Positions 1 to 8,534 of a stretch of 64,000 nt of DNA are shown piece after piece. The translations under genes and the position numbers were made by a program. The DNA comes from Chryseosolibacter sp035628595 (lineage in GTDB: Bacteria > Bacteroidota > Bacteroidia > Cytophagales > Cyclobacteriaceae), in the NCBI GenBank assembly GCA_035628595.1, contig DASPJN010000021.1:1-64000 (forward strand). Reading direction: 5' to 3'. Within the stretch, counting starts at the first letter, position 1, and every line of letters starts with the position of its first letter. A model generated the notes under the pieces. The model searched no databases and was not told where the DNA came from. It saw only the letters and a program-made list of their open reading frames with translations.

Positions 1-734
1 TCAAGGGCGTAAACTTCGCCAATATACGCGATGCCGGTGATCCGGTTGCGCTGGGGCAAATCTACTCGCAAAACGGTGCTGATGAACTGGTGTTTCTTGA
101 CATCTCGGCTACAAACGAGCAACGAAAGACTTTCGCGTCGCTTGTACGCGAAATCGCAAGACACATCAATATCCCGTTCACTGTTGGAGGCGGAGTAGCC
201 AATATCCATGACGTTGCATCGCTACTGGAAGCAGGAGCAGATAAAATAGCCATCAATTCTGCAGCCGTAAAGCAACCTTCACTGATCGAGGACCTATCAC
301 TCGCGTTTGGTTCGCAATGTGTTATCATCGCGATTGATGCACGAACAGTTGATGGCCAATGGATTGTTCATACAAATGGTGGCAATGTCAAATCCAACAA
401 AAATCTTTTTGCATGGGCGAAGGAAGCGCAGGAACGAGGTGCTGGTGAAATACTCTTCACAAGCATGGATCACGACGGAACAAAAAATGGATTCGCGGTT
501 GAGGCGTTAAATAAGCTTCACGATCTTCTTAGCATTCCGGTAATTGCTTCGGGCGGTGCCGGAAAAAAGGAACACTTCGTCGACGCTTTCGCACATGGAA
601 AAACTGACGCTGTGCTGGCCGCAAGTGTCTTCCATTTCGGTGAGATCGATATCCCTGAACTGAAATTATTTCTTCACAACAATCAAATACCAATAAGACT
701 TAACGATGATCGATATCAGCAAGATAAATTTTGA
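1..734 (+). CDS. hisF: Imidazole glycerol phosphate synthase subunit HisF (5' end outside window)
   Basis: Cyclase subunit of IGP synthase. It uses ammonia delivered by HisH to turn PRFAR into imidazole glycerol phosphate and AICAR in cytosolic histidine synthesis. The frame is open from base 3 and begins KGVNFANIRDAGDP, so only roughly the first 18 residues, including the first catalytic Asp, are missing. Visible (beta/alpha)8-barrel landmarks are GGGVAN, the second catalytic Asp in IIAIDART, IASGGAG and LAASVFH. The C-terminus runs about ten residues past the usual end and overlaps hisIE by 29 bases, which suggests translational coupling. The rest of the his operon presumably lies to the left. 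Confidence 0.96.
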   Translation, partial: KGVNFANIRDAGDPVALGQIYSQNGADELVFLDISATNEQRKTFASLVREIARHINIPFTVGGGVANIHDVASLLEAGADKIAINSAAVKQPSLIEDLSLAFGSQCVIIAIDARTVDGQWIVHTNGGNVKSNKNLFAWAKEAQERGAGEILFTSMDHDGTKNGFAVEALNKLHDLLSIPVIASGGAGKKEHFVDAFAHGKTDAVLAASVFHFGEIDIPELKLFLHNNQIPIRLNDDRYQQDKF

Positions 735-1308
735 CAAAGCCAGCGGCTTGATTCCGGTTGTTATTCAGGATACACTAACGAATTGCGTATTAATGGTTGG
801 GTTTATGAATACTGACGCTTTAATGATGACACTTGAACAGAAGCGCGTGACTTTTTACAGCAGAACAAAAAAACGGCTCTGGACGAAAGGTGAAACTTCG
901 GGACATTTTCTCGCTGTCGAAGAAATAAAAATGGATTGCGACGAGGATACGTTACTCATTAAGGCTACACCGAATGGAAACGTGTGTCACACTGGAAGTG
1001 ATACATGCTTCGATGAAAAAAACGGACGCTGGAATCTGCGGGTGCTAGAAAACACGATCCGGGAACGGAAAAGAAATTCAGTGAAGGGCTCGTACACAAG
1101 CTCATTGTTTGAAGCAGGCATAAATAAAATCGCACAAAAGGTAGGTGAAGAAGCTGTCGAGCTGGTGATTGAATCCAAGGATGAAAACGGATCACTTTTT
1201 CTTAACGAGGCTGCCGACCTGATGTTCCACTATCTGGTGCTACTTATTGAAAAGGGGTATGGATTCGACGATGTTCTCGCGATATTAAAAGATCGCGGTA
1301 AAAAATGA
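706..1308 (+). CDS. hisIE: Bifunctional phosphoribosyl-AMP cyclohydrolase / phosphoribosyl-ATP pyrophosphatase
   Basis: Carries out steps two and three of histidine synthesis: PR-ATP to PR-AMP (HisE part) and ring opening of PR-AMP (HisI part). The HisI domain covers about residues 1-110 and shows the metal-binding acidic motif MDCDED and the zinc cysteines in CHTGSDTCF. The HisE domain covers about residues 110-200, with the helical nucleotide-pyrophosphatase signature EEAVELVIE and LNEAADLMFHY. The length of 200 residues is normal for the fused form. It starts inside hisF (29-base overlap) and is the last gene of the visible his unit. Its stop lies one base from the stop of the convergent gene. 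Confidence 0.96.
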   Translation: MIDISKINFDKASGLIPVVIQDTLTNCVLMVGFMNTDALMMTLEQKRVTFYSRTKKRLWTKGETSGHFLAVEEIKMDCDEDTLLIKATPNGNVCHTGSDTCFDEKNGRWNLRVLENTIRERKRNSVKGSYTSSLFEAGINKIAQKVGEEAVELVIESKDENGSLFLNEAADLMFHYLVLLIEKGYGFDDVLAILKDRGKK

Positions 1309-1309
1309 G

Positions 1310-1876
1310 CTAGTCGGTGGATACAACTGCCTCCGCTTTCGGGAAAATCTTGAGATAAGAAAGATGATACGTAATCGTCTTCCGTTTTTCGATTTTTGAA
1401 TAAACGCCTTCGAGAAGCTCTGAAGATTCATTGAGCATCGAAAACGTGATAACCGAGCCATCAGGCTCCGTGTGTGAGTAGATGTATCCTTTGCCCTCTG
1501 AAAGCATGCTTAACTCACCCATGATCGGATAAATTTCCATTTCGCGGTAACTCAACGAGATTTCAATAAAATCCCTTTTTGATCCCACATGATCTTTCAG
1601 GATTGCCACACGCGCATAATTATCCTGCTTACTCACGACCTTCTCTTTTTCAACATCGGAAAGAAATGGCTTGCTTGTTTTAGTTATTACACATGAGATC
1701 GAATAAATTCCTTCAAGTGGATGACTCGTATCCTTTTGAAGGTAACGTCTCATTATATCCTCAAAGTCGACAGCTTCATACTCATGATTTCTGGATGCAC
1801 GCGTGTTTCCTCGCTTTGTTTGAGCAAAAACATCAGAGGAGATCGAGAGAATAATCACTACAATCAACAAACGCAT
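1310..1876 (-). CDS. Secreted hypothetical protein
   Basis: Family not recognised. The 188-residue product starts with a cleavable signal peptide (LLIVVIILSISSDVFAQ), so the mature protein is probably periplasmic. The rest is mixed charged and beta-type sequence, with Tyr-Ser repeats such as IYSISCV and GYIYSH and no membrane segment. It is convergent with hisIE and 16 bases downstream of the flavoprotein gene at 1893-3374, so the two may share a transcript. No function can be assigned. Confidence 0.7.
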   Translation of the reverse strand: MRLLIVVIILSISSDVFAQTKRGNTRASRNHEYEAVDFEDIMRRYLQKDTSHPLEGIYSISCVITKTSKPFLSDVEKEKVVSKQDNYARVAILKDHVGSKRDFIEISLSYREMEIYPIMGELSMLSEGKGYIYSHTEPDGSVITFSMLNESSELLEGVYSKIEKRKTITYHLSYLKIFPKAEAVVSTD

Positions 1877-1892
1877 GCTGTCTTAATTTAAT

Positions 1893-3374
1893 TCAAAAGC
1901 GTATGTCTGCGTAGACACCACTTGCGCTAATGCGACATGATAATTTTCCTTTCAATGCGTCGGGCTTGAACATCGATTTCCCCAGAAGCATGCGCACACA
2001 TTCCTGAATCCCTTCGGTTATTGATGGATGAGGATGAACGCACTCCGCGAGTTCTTCTATCCCCTTGTTCATCGAAATCAGAAGCGCCACGGCTTGCATC
2101 GCACTTGAAGCATGATTGCCAATGATCTTCAATCCCAAAATCTTCATCTCATCATCGTTTGCCACCAGCAACTTGATAAAACCCTGTGTATTTCGCTTAG
2201 CGATTGCTCTTGGAATACAAGCATAATCGAGTGTCACAACTTTGTAGTCGATGTTTTTTTCGCGTGCCTGTATTTCATTCAGTCCAACGCCGGCCACCTC
2301 CGGATTCAGGAACATAATTGTGCTGATGTTTTCGTAGACAAGCTTCCGCAAGGGATTACCGAAAATTCTTTCAACGGCATAACGCCCCTCCAACTCGCCG
2401 ACGTTCACAAGTGAAATATCTGCGGTAATATCACCCACAGCGAAAATATTATCAACGCTTGTCTGCGTGTCGTTGTCCTCGATCCCGCGCTTTGTCATGT
2501 TTATTGGCACAGCGTTATGCCACAAGTCTTCATAATTCGGCGTACGGCCTACGGCAACAAGCGCCTTTTCAACATCGAAGATTGCTTTTGTTCCATCCGT
2601 ATATTCAAGCTCATATTCAACACGACCTTTTTTGATTTCCATACGGATCAATCGCGAGTTTCTGTGAATAAGCACGCCGTTCGCTTCCATATTCCGCTCT
2701 ATCACTTTCACTACATCTTCATCTTCGAAAGGAAGAATGCGATCACCTTTATCGATCAGGTGAACTTTCGTTTGACCAAAGCCGGAAAAAATAGTGGCGT
2801 ACTCGCAACCAATCACACCGGCACCAACGATCACCATACTTTTTGGAAAGGCACTCATGTTTTCGATGCCATCACTTGTCATCACGATCTTCTCATCGAT
2901 AGGAAGTTCAGGAAGATAACGTGGACGGCTACCGGTCGCAAGTATGATAAAGTCCGTTTCAACCACTTCAATTCCCTCATCGGTAATGATCTCGATCTCG
3001 TTTTTGGTAAGTAATCGCGCTGTACCCCGCATGTACTCGAACAACCGGCCGTAACCACTCTCTTTAATTTGTTCGAGGTGGTCTTCAAGTAAACTTTTGC
3101 GTTCCTGCACCGCCCTGCCGACTTCCTCCTGTATCTCCTTATAATTGATAGATGGTTCCTGAAGATTAAATCGTCTTAAGTTTTTACGGAATGAGGCTGT
3201 CTCTCTGGACAGTTCCCACCAGGTCTTGGAGGACAACGCGCCGTTCGTAACCCCTGCACCACCTACGCGATTTTTTTCGATCAGCAACGTCCTTTTCTTA
3301 AAATCAAGGGAGCGCATTGCTGCCGCATAACCCGAAGGCCCCGCTCCGATTACGACGAGATCAAACTTTTTCAT
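1893..3374 (-). CDS. Dihydrolipoyl dehydrogenase-like FAD/NAD oxidoreductase without the redox disulfide
   Basis: Group I pyridine-nucleotide disulfide oxidoreductase by overall architecture, 493 residues. Visible: FAD Rossmann motif VVIGAGPSG (residues 7-15), NAD(P) motif VIVGAGVIGCEYA, second FAD motif IFAVGD, and the C-terminal dimer domain with the His-Glu pair in HPHPSITE. In dihydrolipoyl dehydrogenase the FAD helix reads GGTCLNVGCIPSK; here it is GGAGVTNGALSSK, so both active Cys are replaced (Gly41, Ala46). Soluble transhydrogenase SthA also lacks the disulfide, so hydride exchange between pyridine nucleotides or quinone reduction is possible. No lipoyl-enzyme genes are nearby. The true substrate cannot be read from sequence. 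Confidence 0.82.
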   Translation of the reverse strand: MKKFDLVVIGAGPSGYAAAMRSLDFKKRTLLIEKNRVGGAGVTNGALSSKTWWELSRETASFRKNLRRFNLQEPSINYKEIQEEVGRAVQERKSLLEDHLEQIKESGYGRLFEYMRGTARLLTKNEIEIITDEGIEVVETDFIILATGSRPRYLPELPIDEKIVMTSDGIENMSAFPKSMVIVGAGVIGCEYATIFSGFGQTKVHLIDKGDRILPFEDEDVVKVIERNMEANGVLIHRNSRLIRMEIKKGRVEYELEYTDGTKAIFDVEKALVAVGRTPNYEDLWHNAVPINMTKRGIEDNDTQTSVDNIFAVGDITADISLVNVGELEGRYAVERIFGNPLRKLVYENISTIMFLNPEVAGVGLNEIQAREKNIDYKVVTLDYACIPRAIAKRNTQGFIKLLVANDDEMKILGLKIIGNHASSAMQAVALLISMNKGIEELAECVHPHPSITEGIQECVRMLLGKSMFKPDALKGKLSCRISASGVYADIRF

Positions 3375-3448
3375 ACCGTTTACTTAAAGACAATGTTAGA
3401 CTATACAATTAACGACTTTTTTCGACGGCATTCAAGCACAGCAATTGA

Positions 3449-4372
3449 TCATTTTCGAGGCAAATGAACTCCGGCCAGCATGCAGCGAACACTTCCACCA
3501 CCATACCTTTCAATTGTATCAATTGGGATGGGAAGAATCTCCGCGTATTTACTCATTTCGTTAATCTGCCCGGGAATGAGTGACTTGAACGCGGTTTCCG
3601 ACATAAGTTGTACAGCTTCGCCATTTTTGTTTTTCACGGTTAACATATTTCCCGCAAAGGCATGCATCTGCTGATAACTAATGGCAATCACCTTCATGTC
3701 ATCCGTTGCAAAACTTTCCAGCACAAGATCCTGGTCTTCGTCAGGAATTGCATCAAGACAAATAACAACGAAACCATTTCCGATGCTCATCATCACATTA
3801 GTGTGATAAATGGCCGTTTTGTTTTCATCGAAGGCGCGAAAAACAATCGATTGATAAGAAAGCACGCCTGCTAATTTTTGGATAAGGGTTTCATGTGTAC
3901 GGGGTGAAAGGCACGCATAAATTTTTTTGTGCGAATGATCGAAGATGACGCTGCCGGTTCCTTCAAGAAAAGCGTTTTCGGATTCGTGCCCCGAAAAGTC
4001 AATGACGTTTGACACCCTAAAGTCTTTTTTCAGCTTATCAATAAGATCTGACCTCCTCTCTAAGCGACGGTTCTCAGCCATCATTGGGTAAAGAATAACA
4101 AAACCATCTTCATGAAATGAAATCCAGTTATTCGGAAACACGGCATCAGGAAGCACAACATCTGTGTTGTCTTGTACCACGATAACTTCGATGTCATGCG
4201 ATTGTAAGAGATCAACCATTTTATCAAACTCCGCCACAGCCGCTGCGCTTACTACGTCGGCAGGTTGAATGTCATTGCGCTGGAAAGCATTTGAACCAGC
4301 AGTCTCCTGGTTATATCCAAATGACGCAGGTCGGATCATCAGGACAGAATGGGGTAGCTGCGAAAACTTCAT
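3449..4372 (-). CDS. ctlX: Citrulline utilization hydrolase CtlX (amidinotransferase / guanidino-modifying fold)
   Basis: Member of the pentein superfamily (arginine deiminase and amidinotransferase relatives). CtlX-type proteins are linked to citrulline breakdown. The 307 residues begin with the family-typical HSVLMIRPASFGYN. Visible are the acidic substrate-binding stretch in VFPNNWISFHEDG, the catalytic-region His in YHTNVMMSIG and the nucleophilic Cys near the end in GGSVRCMLAGVHLP. The start ATG at 4372 gives a normal length. It is divergent from the kinase at 4449 and upstream of the flavoprotein gene, 74 bases away. Other guanidino substrates such as dimethylarginine are possible. Confidence 0.82.
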   Translation of the reverse strand: MKFSQLPHSVLMIRPASFGYNQETAGSNAFQRNDIQPADVVSAAAVAEFDKMVDLLQSHDIEVIVVQDNTDVVLPDAVFPNNWISFHEDGFVILYPMMAENRRLERRSDLIDKLKKDFRVSNVIDFSGHESENAFLEGTGSVIFDHSHKKIYACLSPRTHETLIQKLAGVLSYQSIVFRAFDENKTAIYHTNVMMSIGNGFVVICLDAIPDEDQDLVLESFATDDMKVIAISYQQMHAFAGNMLTVKNKNGEAVQLMSETAFKSLIPGQINEMSKYAEILPIPIDTIERYGGGSVRCMLAGVHLPRK

Positions 4373-4448
4373 TTTACAAGATTAAAGCATATTACCTCCT
4401 ATTTAGTAAATTTGACTTTGTTTTTTCGCAAAAACCCTGCTTCACATA

Positions 4449-6449
4449 ATGACTCTTCTTCAAACGGCTTGCAACCTGGGCGTTCATTTCGCCGACACTA
4501 CTTCCGGAAGAAGAAGTATCCTGCTTTCAAATATTGTTAGCGTCATATTGTTTGCTGTTGGGATGGGACTTTTTGGCGCCTACTATGTATGGTACGGCTT
4601 GACGGTTATTACGCTTTGTATCCCTGCGGTATCTGTCTTGTGCCTTACGCCATTATTATTTAATGCTGCCGGTTACACCACAACCAGTCGGATACTGTCA
4701 TGCTTCATCGTGCCGGTAACGACCATATCCATATCACTCTATTCCAAAAATCTCTATTACGCTTATCAGGAAGAGCTCGATTATTTCACCTTCCGTTTTA
4801 TAATGCTCGCGAGCTGCGTTTTCCCAGCGATCTTTTTTACGTTTCGCGAACGCGTATTGTTGCTCAGCATGAGTTTTCTCAATCTTGCGTTGCTGTTGTC
4901 GCACGATCCGTTGCATACTCTCTTTGACGTTCCTTACCGACAGGACAATCTTCTTGAGTCTAATTATACATTTACGAACATCGTTGTTTTCATTACATAC
5001 ATGATCATGGTTGGCGCAGTGCTTTTTCAAAAACGCATTTCGGAAGTGAGTGAAAAACGTGCCGAAGACCTTATTGATGACCTGAACGATGTCAATGAAA
5101 ATCTGACGGAAAAAAACGCGGAGATCGAAGCGCAGAATTCGGAGATCGTAGCTCAAACAGAGAACCTGAATATCAGTCAGCAAAAACTACAGGCGGCCTA
5201 TAGGCTTATCCAGGATCAAAAGGAAATGCTGGTTAAGCAGAATAAAACCCTTTCCGGCGAGTTAAACGAGATGAACAATGATCTCGCTGCCACTAACAAT
5301 GAGCTGATCAAACATAATAACGAGCTTCGACAGTTTTCATACACTGTTTCCCACAATCTGCGTGGACCTGTAGCCAGCCTGAGTGGATTGATTAGCCTTA
5401 TCGATAAAAGAAACCTTACTGACGAAAATGCCAGTATTTTTGAGCACGTAAAAACATCGATCCAAAAACTTGAATCGATCATTAAAGACCTTTCAAAGAT
5501 CATTGATATCCGCCACGATATCTTTTCTATCCGTCAGCAGATCGATCTGAAAAACGAAATCGAGGGAATTTTGTTGGAGTTTGAAAAAGACATCAAAAAA
5601 TACGGTATTCAGATTAGTATTAACGTAGAGAGTTGCCCGGTTATTTACTCAGTCAGACCGATGATCCATAGTATTCTTTACAACCTGATCACAAATGCGA
5701 TCAAATACCGTTCGTCGGATCGTGTCCCGGAAATAAATGTTAAGGCCGGCGTTGAAAATGATTTCGTCACCCTTGAGGTTATCGATAACGGACTGGGTAT
5801 TGATCTGAAAAGTCACCGCGAAAATCTCTTCAAGCTTTATAAGCGCTTTCATTTTCATACAGAGGGAAAAGGCATAGGGCTTTACCTGGTTAAGCTCCAG
5901 GCTGAAGCATTGGGCGGCTATGTAGAAGTGTTGAGCGACAAAGACAGAAAGACACGTTTTACGGCTTACATTGCGCGTCCGAAGAATATTGACAGGCAAA
6001 TTCTTTTTGATGAATCGTATGCGAACATCTTCTTTGACGCCCGTATTAATTCTACCGGCGTGATCTGGCATGGCCCGATATCAAGCGAACAATACCGGCA
6101 TGTCTTTCAAAAATGTTTGGATTTTGTGAAGGCATACAATACGCCAAACTACATCGCCGACCTTACCGACCAGGGATACATCAAACGCGACGATCAACTT
6201 TGGATGTTTAAAACAATTTTGCCGCAGGCAGCCATGTATGGACTTAGACGGATAGCCGCCATTGTTCCAGATCATTCCGACGATGTTCAGCAGGACTACT
6301 ACAACGGCATTAAGCATCAACTTCTGCAACTCGGCATCGAGCAACAATTTTTCCCTACTTACGACCAGGCAGTAACCTGGCTTCAGGAAAGCAATGAAAC
6401 TCAGATCAAATTTTTAAGTGATGACCGATCAGCTTATAGCGTGGGATAA
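4449..6449 (+). CDS. Membrane sensor histidine kinase with C-terminal accessory domain
   Basis: Two-component sensor in the inner membrane, 666 residues. About six hydrophobic segments fall between residues 25 and 195 with no extracellular sensor domain. A long coiled coil (about 196-295) leads to the HisKA dimerisation helix, with phospho-acceptor His302 in YTVSHNLRG. The ATPase domain shows the N box NLITNAIKYR (about 411), DNGLGID and GKGIGLYLVK (about 475). Residues from about 510 to the end form an extra alpha/beta domain with the segment GVIWHGPISSEQYRHVFQ and no receiver Asp. No response regulator is adjacent. A TAAATTTG box at 4407-4414 fits a -7 element, but I see no clear -33 partner. 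The 3' end overlaps the next gene. Confidence 0.9.
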   Translation: MTLLQTACNLGVHFADTTSGRRSILLSNIVSVILFAVGMGLFGAYYVWYGLTVITLCIPAVSVLCLTPLLFNAAGYTTTSRILSCFIVPVTTISISLYSKNLYYAYQEELDYFTFRFIMLASCVFPAIFFTFRERVLLLSMSFLNLALLLSHDPLHTLFDVPYRQDNLLESNYTFTNIVVFITYMIMVGAVLFQKRISEVSEKRAEDLIDDLNDVNENLTEKNAEIEAQNSEIVAQTENLNISQQKLQAAYRLIQDQKEMLVKQNKTLSGELNEMNNDLAATNNELIKHNNELRQFSYTVSHNLRGPVASLSGLISLIDKRNLTDENASIFEHVKTSIQKLESIIKDLSKIIDIRHDIFSIRQQIDLKNEIEGILLEFEKDIKKYGIQISINVESCPVIYSVRPMIHSILYNLITNAIKYRSSDRVPEINVKAGVENDFVTLEVIDNGLGIDLKSHRENLFKLYKRFHFHTEGKGIGLYLVKLQAEALGGYVEVLSDKDRKTRFTAYIARPKNIDRQILFDESYANIFFDARINSTGVIWHGPISSEQYRHVFQKCLDFVKAYNTPNYIADLTDQGYIKRDDQLWMFKTILPQAAMYGLRRIAAIVPDHSDDVQQDYYNGIKHQLLQLGIEQQFFPTYDQAVTWLQESNETQIKFLSDDRSAYSVG

Positions 6450-7002
6450 AGCGCTATTTCGTTTTTTGAACGAGCTTCATCATCCACAGCTTGATCAGGT
6501 GATGTACCAGATTTCCCAAACGTATTTTTGGATTCCCTTCTACGCCCTACTGCTGTACTTGCTGGCCAGGAAATTCAAAACCTCCGCGTGGGCACCGATT
6601 ATCTGCATTGCACTTGCGATCGGAATTTCTGATCGCATAACCAGCGGAGTAATGAAACCATACTTTGAACGACACAGACCTTCGCATGATGCTACAGTTC
6701 AGGAATTCGTTCATACGGTAAATGGATACCGGGGCGGACAATTCGGATTCGCATCAAGTCATGCCGCGAACACATTTGCGGTGGCAACTTTTTTCTGGCT
6801 TCTTTTCAGAGATAGTAGTAAGTGGGCATTATGGCTATTTCCGTGGGCGATGCTGGTATCTTATTCGAGAATCTACCTGGGTGTTCACTTTCCAGCGGAC
6901 ATCATCGTCGGGGGCTTGGTAGGGATCGTGTCAGCCGCGGGTTCTTTTTACCTCAGCAATGTTCTGGATAAAAAACTAGTCGCGAGACGAAATTTATCTT
7001 AG
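6418..7002 (+). CDS. PAP2-family phosphatase (membrane)
   Basis: Integral membrane acid phosphatase of the PAP2 superfamily, acting on a lipid phosphate such as undecaprenyl diphosphate or phosphatidylglycerol phosphate. Three signature motifs are present in order: KPYFERHRP, SSHAANTFA with the catalytic His, and SRIYLGVHFPAD with the second His. About five hydrophobic helices are interspersed, and 194 residues is typical. Translation can start at GTG 6418 or ATG 6421, both inside the kinase gene (overlap about 30 bases), so coupling is likely. The substrate is not decided by sequence. Confidence 0.9.
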   Translation: MMTDQLIAWDKALFRFLNELHHPQLDQVMYQISQTYFWIPFYALLLYLLARKFKTSAWAPIICIALAIGISDRITSGVMKPYFERHRPSHDATVQEFVHTVNGYRGGQFGFASSHAANTFAVATFFWLLFRDSSKWALWLFPWAMLVSYSRIYLGVHFPADIIVGGLVGIVSAAGSFYLSNVLDKKLVARRNLS

Positions 7003-7581
7003 CTCAACGAGCCTCTTCACATATTTTCCAACAATATCGAATTCCAGATTGACGCTGTCACCGACCTTTAATTCATTAAAGTTTGTGTGCTCGTAAGTAT
7101 ATGGGATGATCGCGACGGTAAAACCATTGCGTGTTGAATTGAAACACGTGAGGCTGACGCCGTTAACAGCAACCGAACCTTTTTCGACCGTTACATTTCC
7201 CAACGACGGATCGTACTCAAACCGAAAGAGCCAGCTGCCATCACGATTCTCAATTGCTTTCACGATACCAGTTTGATCAACGTGTCCCTGAACAATATGA
7301 CCATCGAATCTTCCATTGTTCAGCATACATCGTTCAAGGTTAATACTTGATCCTGCTGTGAGTGTCCCAAGATTTGATTTCTTCAACGTCTCCTCGATCG
7401 CAGTCACACGATGCGAGCCTCCCCGAACCTCTGTCACCGTTAGACAAACGCCGTTGTGTGAAACAGACTGATCGACCTTAAGCTGCTCGCTAATCGCGCT
7501 TCCAATCCAGAAATGGGTGTTAGTCCCCTCGGCCTGTACCTGTTCAACGACACCCGATGATTCGATAATTCCTGTAAACAT
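6994..7581 (-). CDS. ribE: Riboflavin synthase, alpha subunit
   Basis: Converts two 6,7-dimethyl-8-ribityllumazine molecules to riboflavin plus a pyrimidinedione, in the cytosol. The protein has two homologous lumazine-binding barrels: the first starts MFTGIIESSG, the second follows HIVQGHVDQTGIV. Later motifs MLNNGRFDGH and VNGVSLTC are as in the family. ATG 7581 gives the standard MFTGIIE start; a TTG two codons upstream is not needed. Its 3' end overlaps the convergent PAP2 gene by 9 bases. The other riboflavin genes are not adjacent; ribF is about 30 kb away. Confidence 0.96.
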   Translation of the reverse strand: MFTGIIESSGVVEQVQAEGTNTHFWIGSAISEQLKVDQSVSHNGVCLTVTEVRGGSHRVTAIEETLKKSNLGTLTAGSSINLERCMLNNGRFDGHIVQGHVDQTGIVKAIENRDGSWLFRFEYDPSLGNVTVEKGSVAVNGVSLTCFNSTRNGFTVAIIPYTYEHTNFNELKVGDSVNLEFDIVGKYVKRLVELR

Positions 7582-7618
7582 GCCCAAATTTAGCCCGTCC
7601 GGGGCGATTTCAAAATAT

Positions 7619-7650
7619 TTTGGTTTATATTATAAACTAGTTTACGTTTG
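7619..7650 (+). promoter_or_regulatory. Bacteroidetes-type promoter for the membrane protein/HTH pair
   Basis: TTTG (7619-7622), a 20-base spacer, then TACGTTTG (7643-7650), matching the -33 TTTG / -7 TAnnTTTG consensus of the Bacteroidota housekeeping sigma factor. Transcription would begin near 7657, ten bases before the ATG at 7667. Confidence 0.65.
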
Positions 7651-7666
7651 TATCGTTAATAGCAAT

Positions 7667-8239
7667 ATGGAAAAGCAGGAAACAATGACAATCGAGCAAA
7701 GCCTGGACGTGATCACACGGATGATCAACGAGGCTAAAGGTAAAGTACAACGGAATGCGTTCTACTTTTTGTTATGGGGATGGGTCGTCGTAATCGCTAA
7801 CGTTGGCGTATATATTCTGTCCGAAAATGGTTATCAACATCCAGAAATGATTTGGGCAATCACCATCCCGGCGTGGATGGTGAGTTTATGGAGGATGTAC
7901 TCGAAGCGATCGTCACCAGAAGCTTCGACCCACCTTGGCCGGCTTAGTGGTTGGATCTGGCTCGGCTATGGCATTTCGCTAGCGGTTCTCATCGCTTTTG
8001 GAAGCCGCATCAACTATCAGCTCAACCCAGTCGTATTGCTTATGACCGCAATACCAACATTCGCCACTGGCGCCATTCTACGGTTTCGCCCGCTTGTTGC
8101 CGGTGCAATGACATTCTGGGTTTTGGGCATCGTTTGCTTCATTGTCTCGAAAGAAATGCAACCGCTAATCAATGCAGGTGCATTCGTAGGAGGCTACCTG
8201 TTGCCAGGATATCTGTTGAAGAATAAGAAGGACGAATGA
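7667..8239 (+). CDS. Polytopic membrane protein, unknown function
   Basis: I do not recognise a named family. The 190-residue product has a charged amphipathic N-terminus (about 30 residues) and then about five to six hydrophobic helices, including FYFLLWGWVVVIANVGVYIL and GAFVGGYLLPGYLL, ending in a lysine-rich tail. ATG 7667 is chosen because a good promoter lies just upstream; a longer frame back to 7517 would run through the ribE start and that promoter. It overlaps the winged-helix gene by 4 bases (ATGA). Membrane proteins of this kind are often paired with a small MarR/PadR-like regulator in Bacteroidota, so the two probably work together. Confidence 0.75.
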   Translation: MEKQETMTIEQSLDVITRMINEAKGKVQRNAFYFLLWGWVVVIANVGVYILSENGYQHPEMIWAITIPAWMVSLWRMYSKRSSPEASTHLGRLSGWIWLGYGISLAVLIAFGSRINYQLNPVVLLMTAIPTFATGAILRFRPLVAGAMTFWVLGIVCFIVSKEMQPLINAGAFVGGYLLPGYLLKNKKDE

Positions 8240-8523
8240 TGTTTAAGGATCTCGATCCATTGCTTCACTCACAGTTGAGGTTGGCGGTTATGTCTTTGTT
8301 GTTATCGCTTGAAAAAGCTGACTTCACTTTCATTAAAGAAAAAACGCAAAGTACCGCAGGAAATTTAAGTATACAACTCGACAAATTATCCGAGGCCGGA
8401 TATATCACGATAGAAAAAACATTTAAAGGTAAAAAGCCATTGACGACGTGCCGCATTACAAAAAAAGGAATCAAGGCTTTTGAAGAATATGTCAACAACC
8501 TTAAACAATACATCCAACGTTAA
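8236..8523 (+). CDS. Winged-helix transcriptional regulator (MarR/ArsR-like, DNA-binding domain only)
   Basis: A compact 95-residue DNA-binding protein. Helix one is LLHSQLRLAVMSLLL, the recognition region is TAGNLSIQLDKLSEAGYI, the wing carries TFKGKKPLTTCRITKKG, and a C-terminal helix may dimerise. This is the pattern of the winged-helix family seen as stand-alone domains in many bacteria. It begins in the stop of the upstream membrane-protein gene and is followed 11 bases later by a secreted DUF1579-like gene, so a three-gene unit is likely. Autoregulation is an inference. Confidence 0.85.
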   Translation: MMFKDLDPLLHSQLRLAVMSLLLSLEKADFTFIKEKTQSTAGNLSIQLDKLSEAGYITIEKTFKGKKPLTTCRITKKGIKAFEEYVNNLKQYIQR

Positions 8524-8534
8524 ACATTATCACT

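Noticed and set aside
2112..3014. Plus-strand frames of 100-165 codons opposite the flavoprotein gene
   Set aside because: They are antisense shadows of a well-supported gene and have no protein-like features.
6748..6774. SSH in place of the usual PSGH in the PAP2 motif 2, considered as inactivation
   Set aside because: The catalytic His is present, and Ala-Ser-Ser-His variants are common in Bacteroidota PAP2 proteins.
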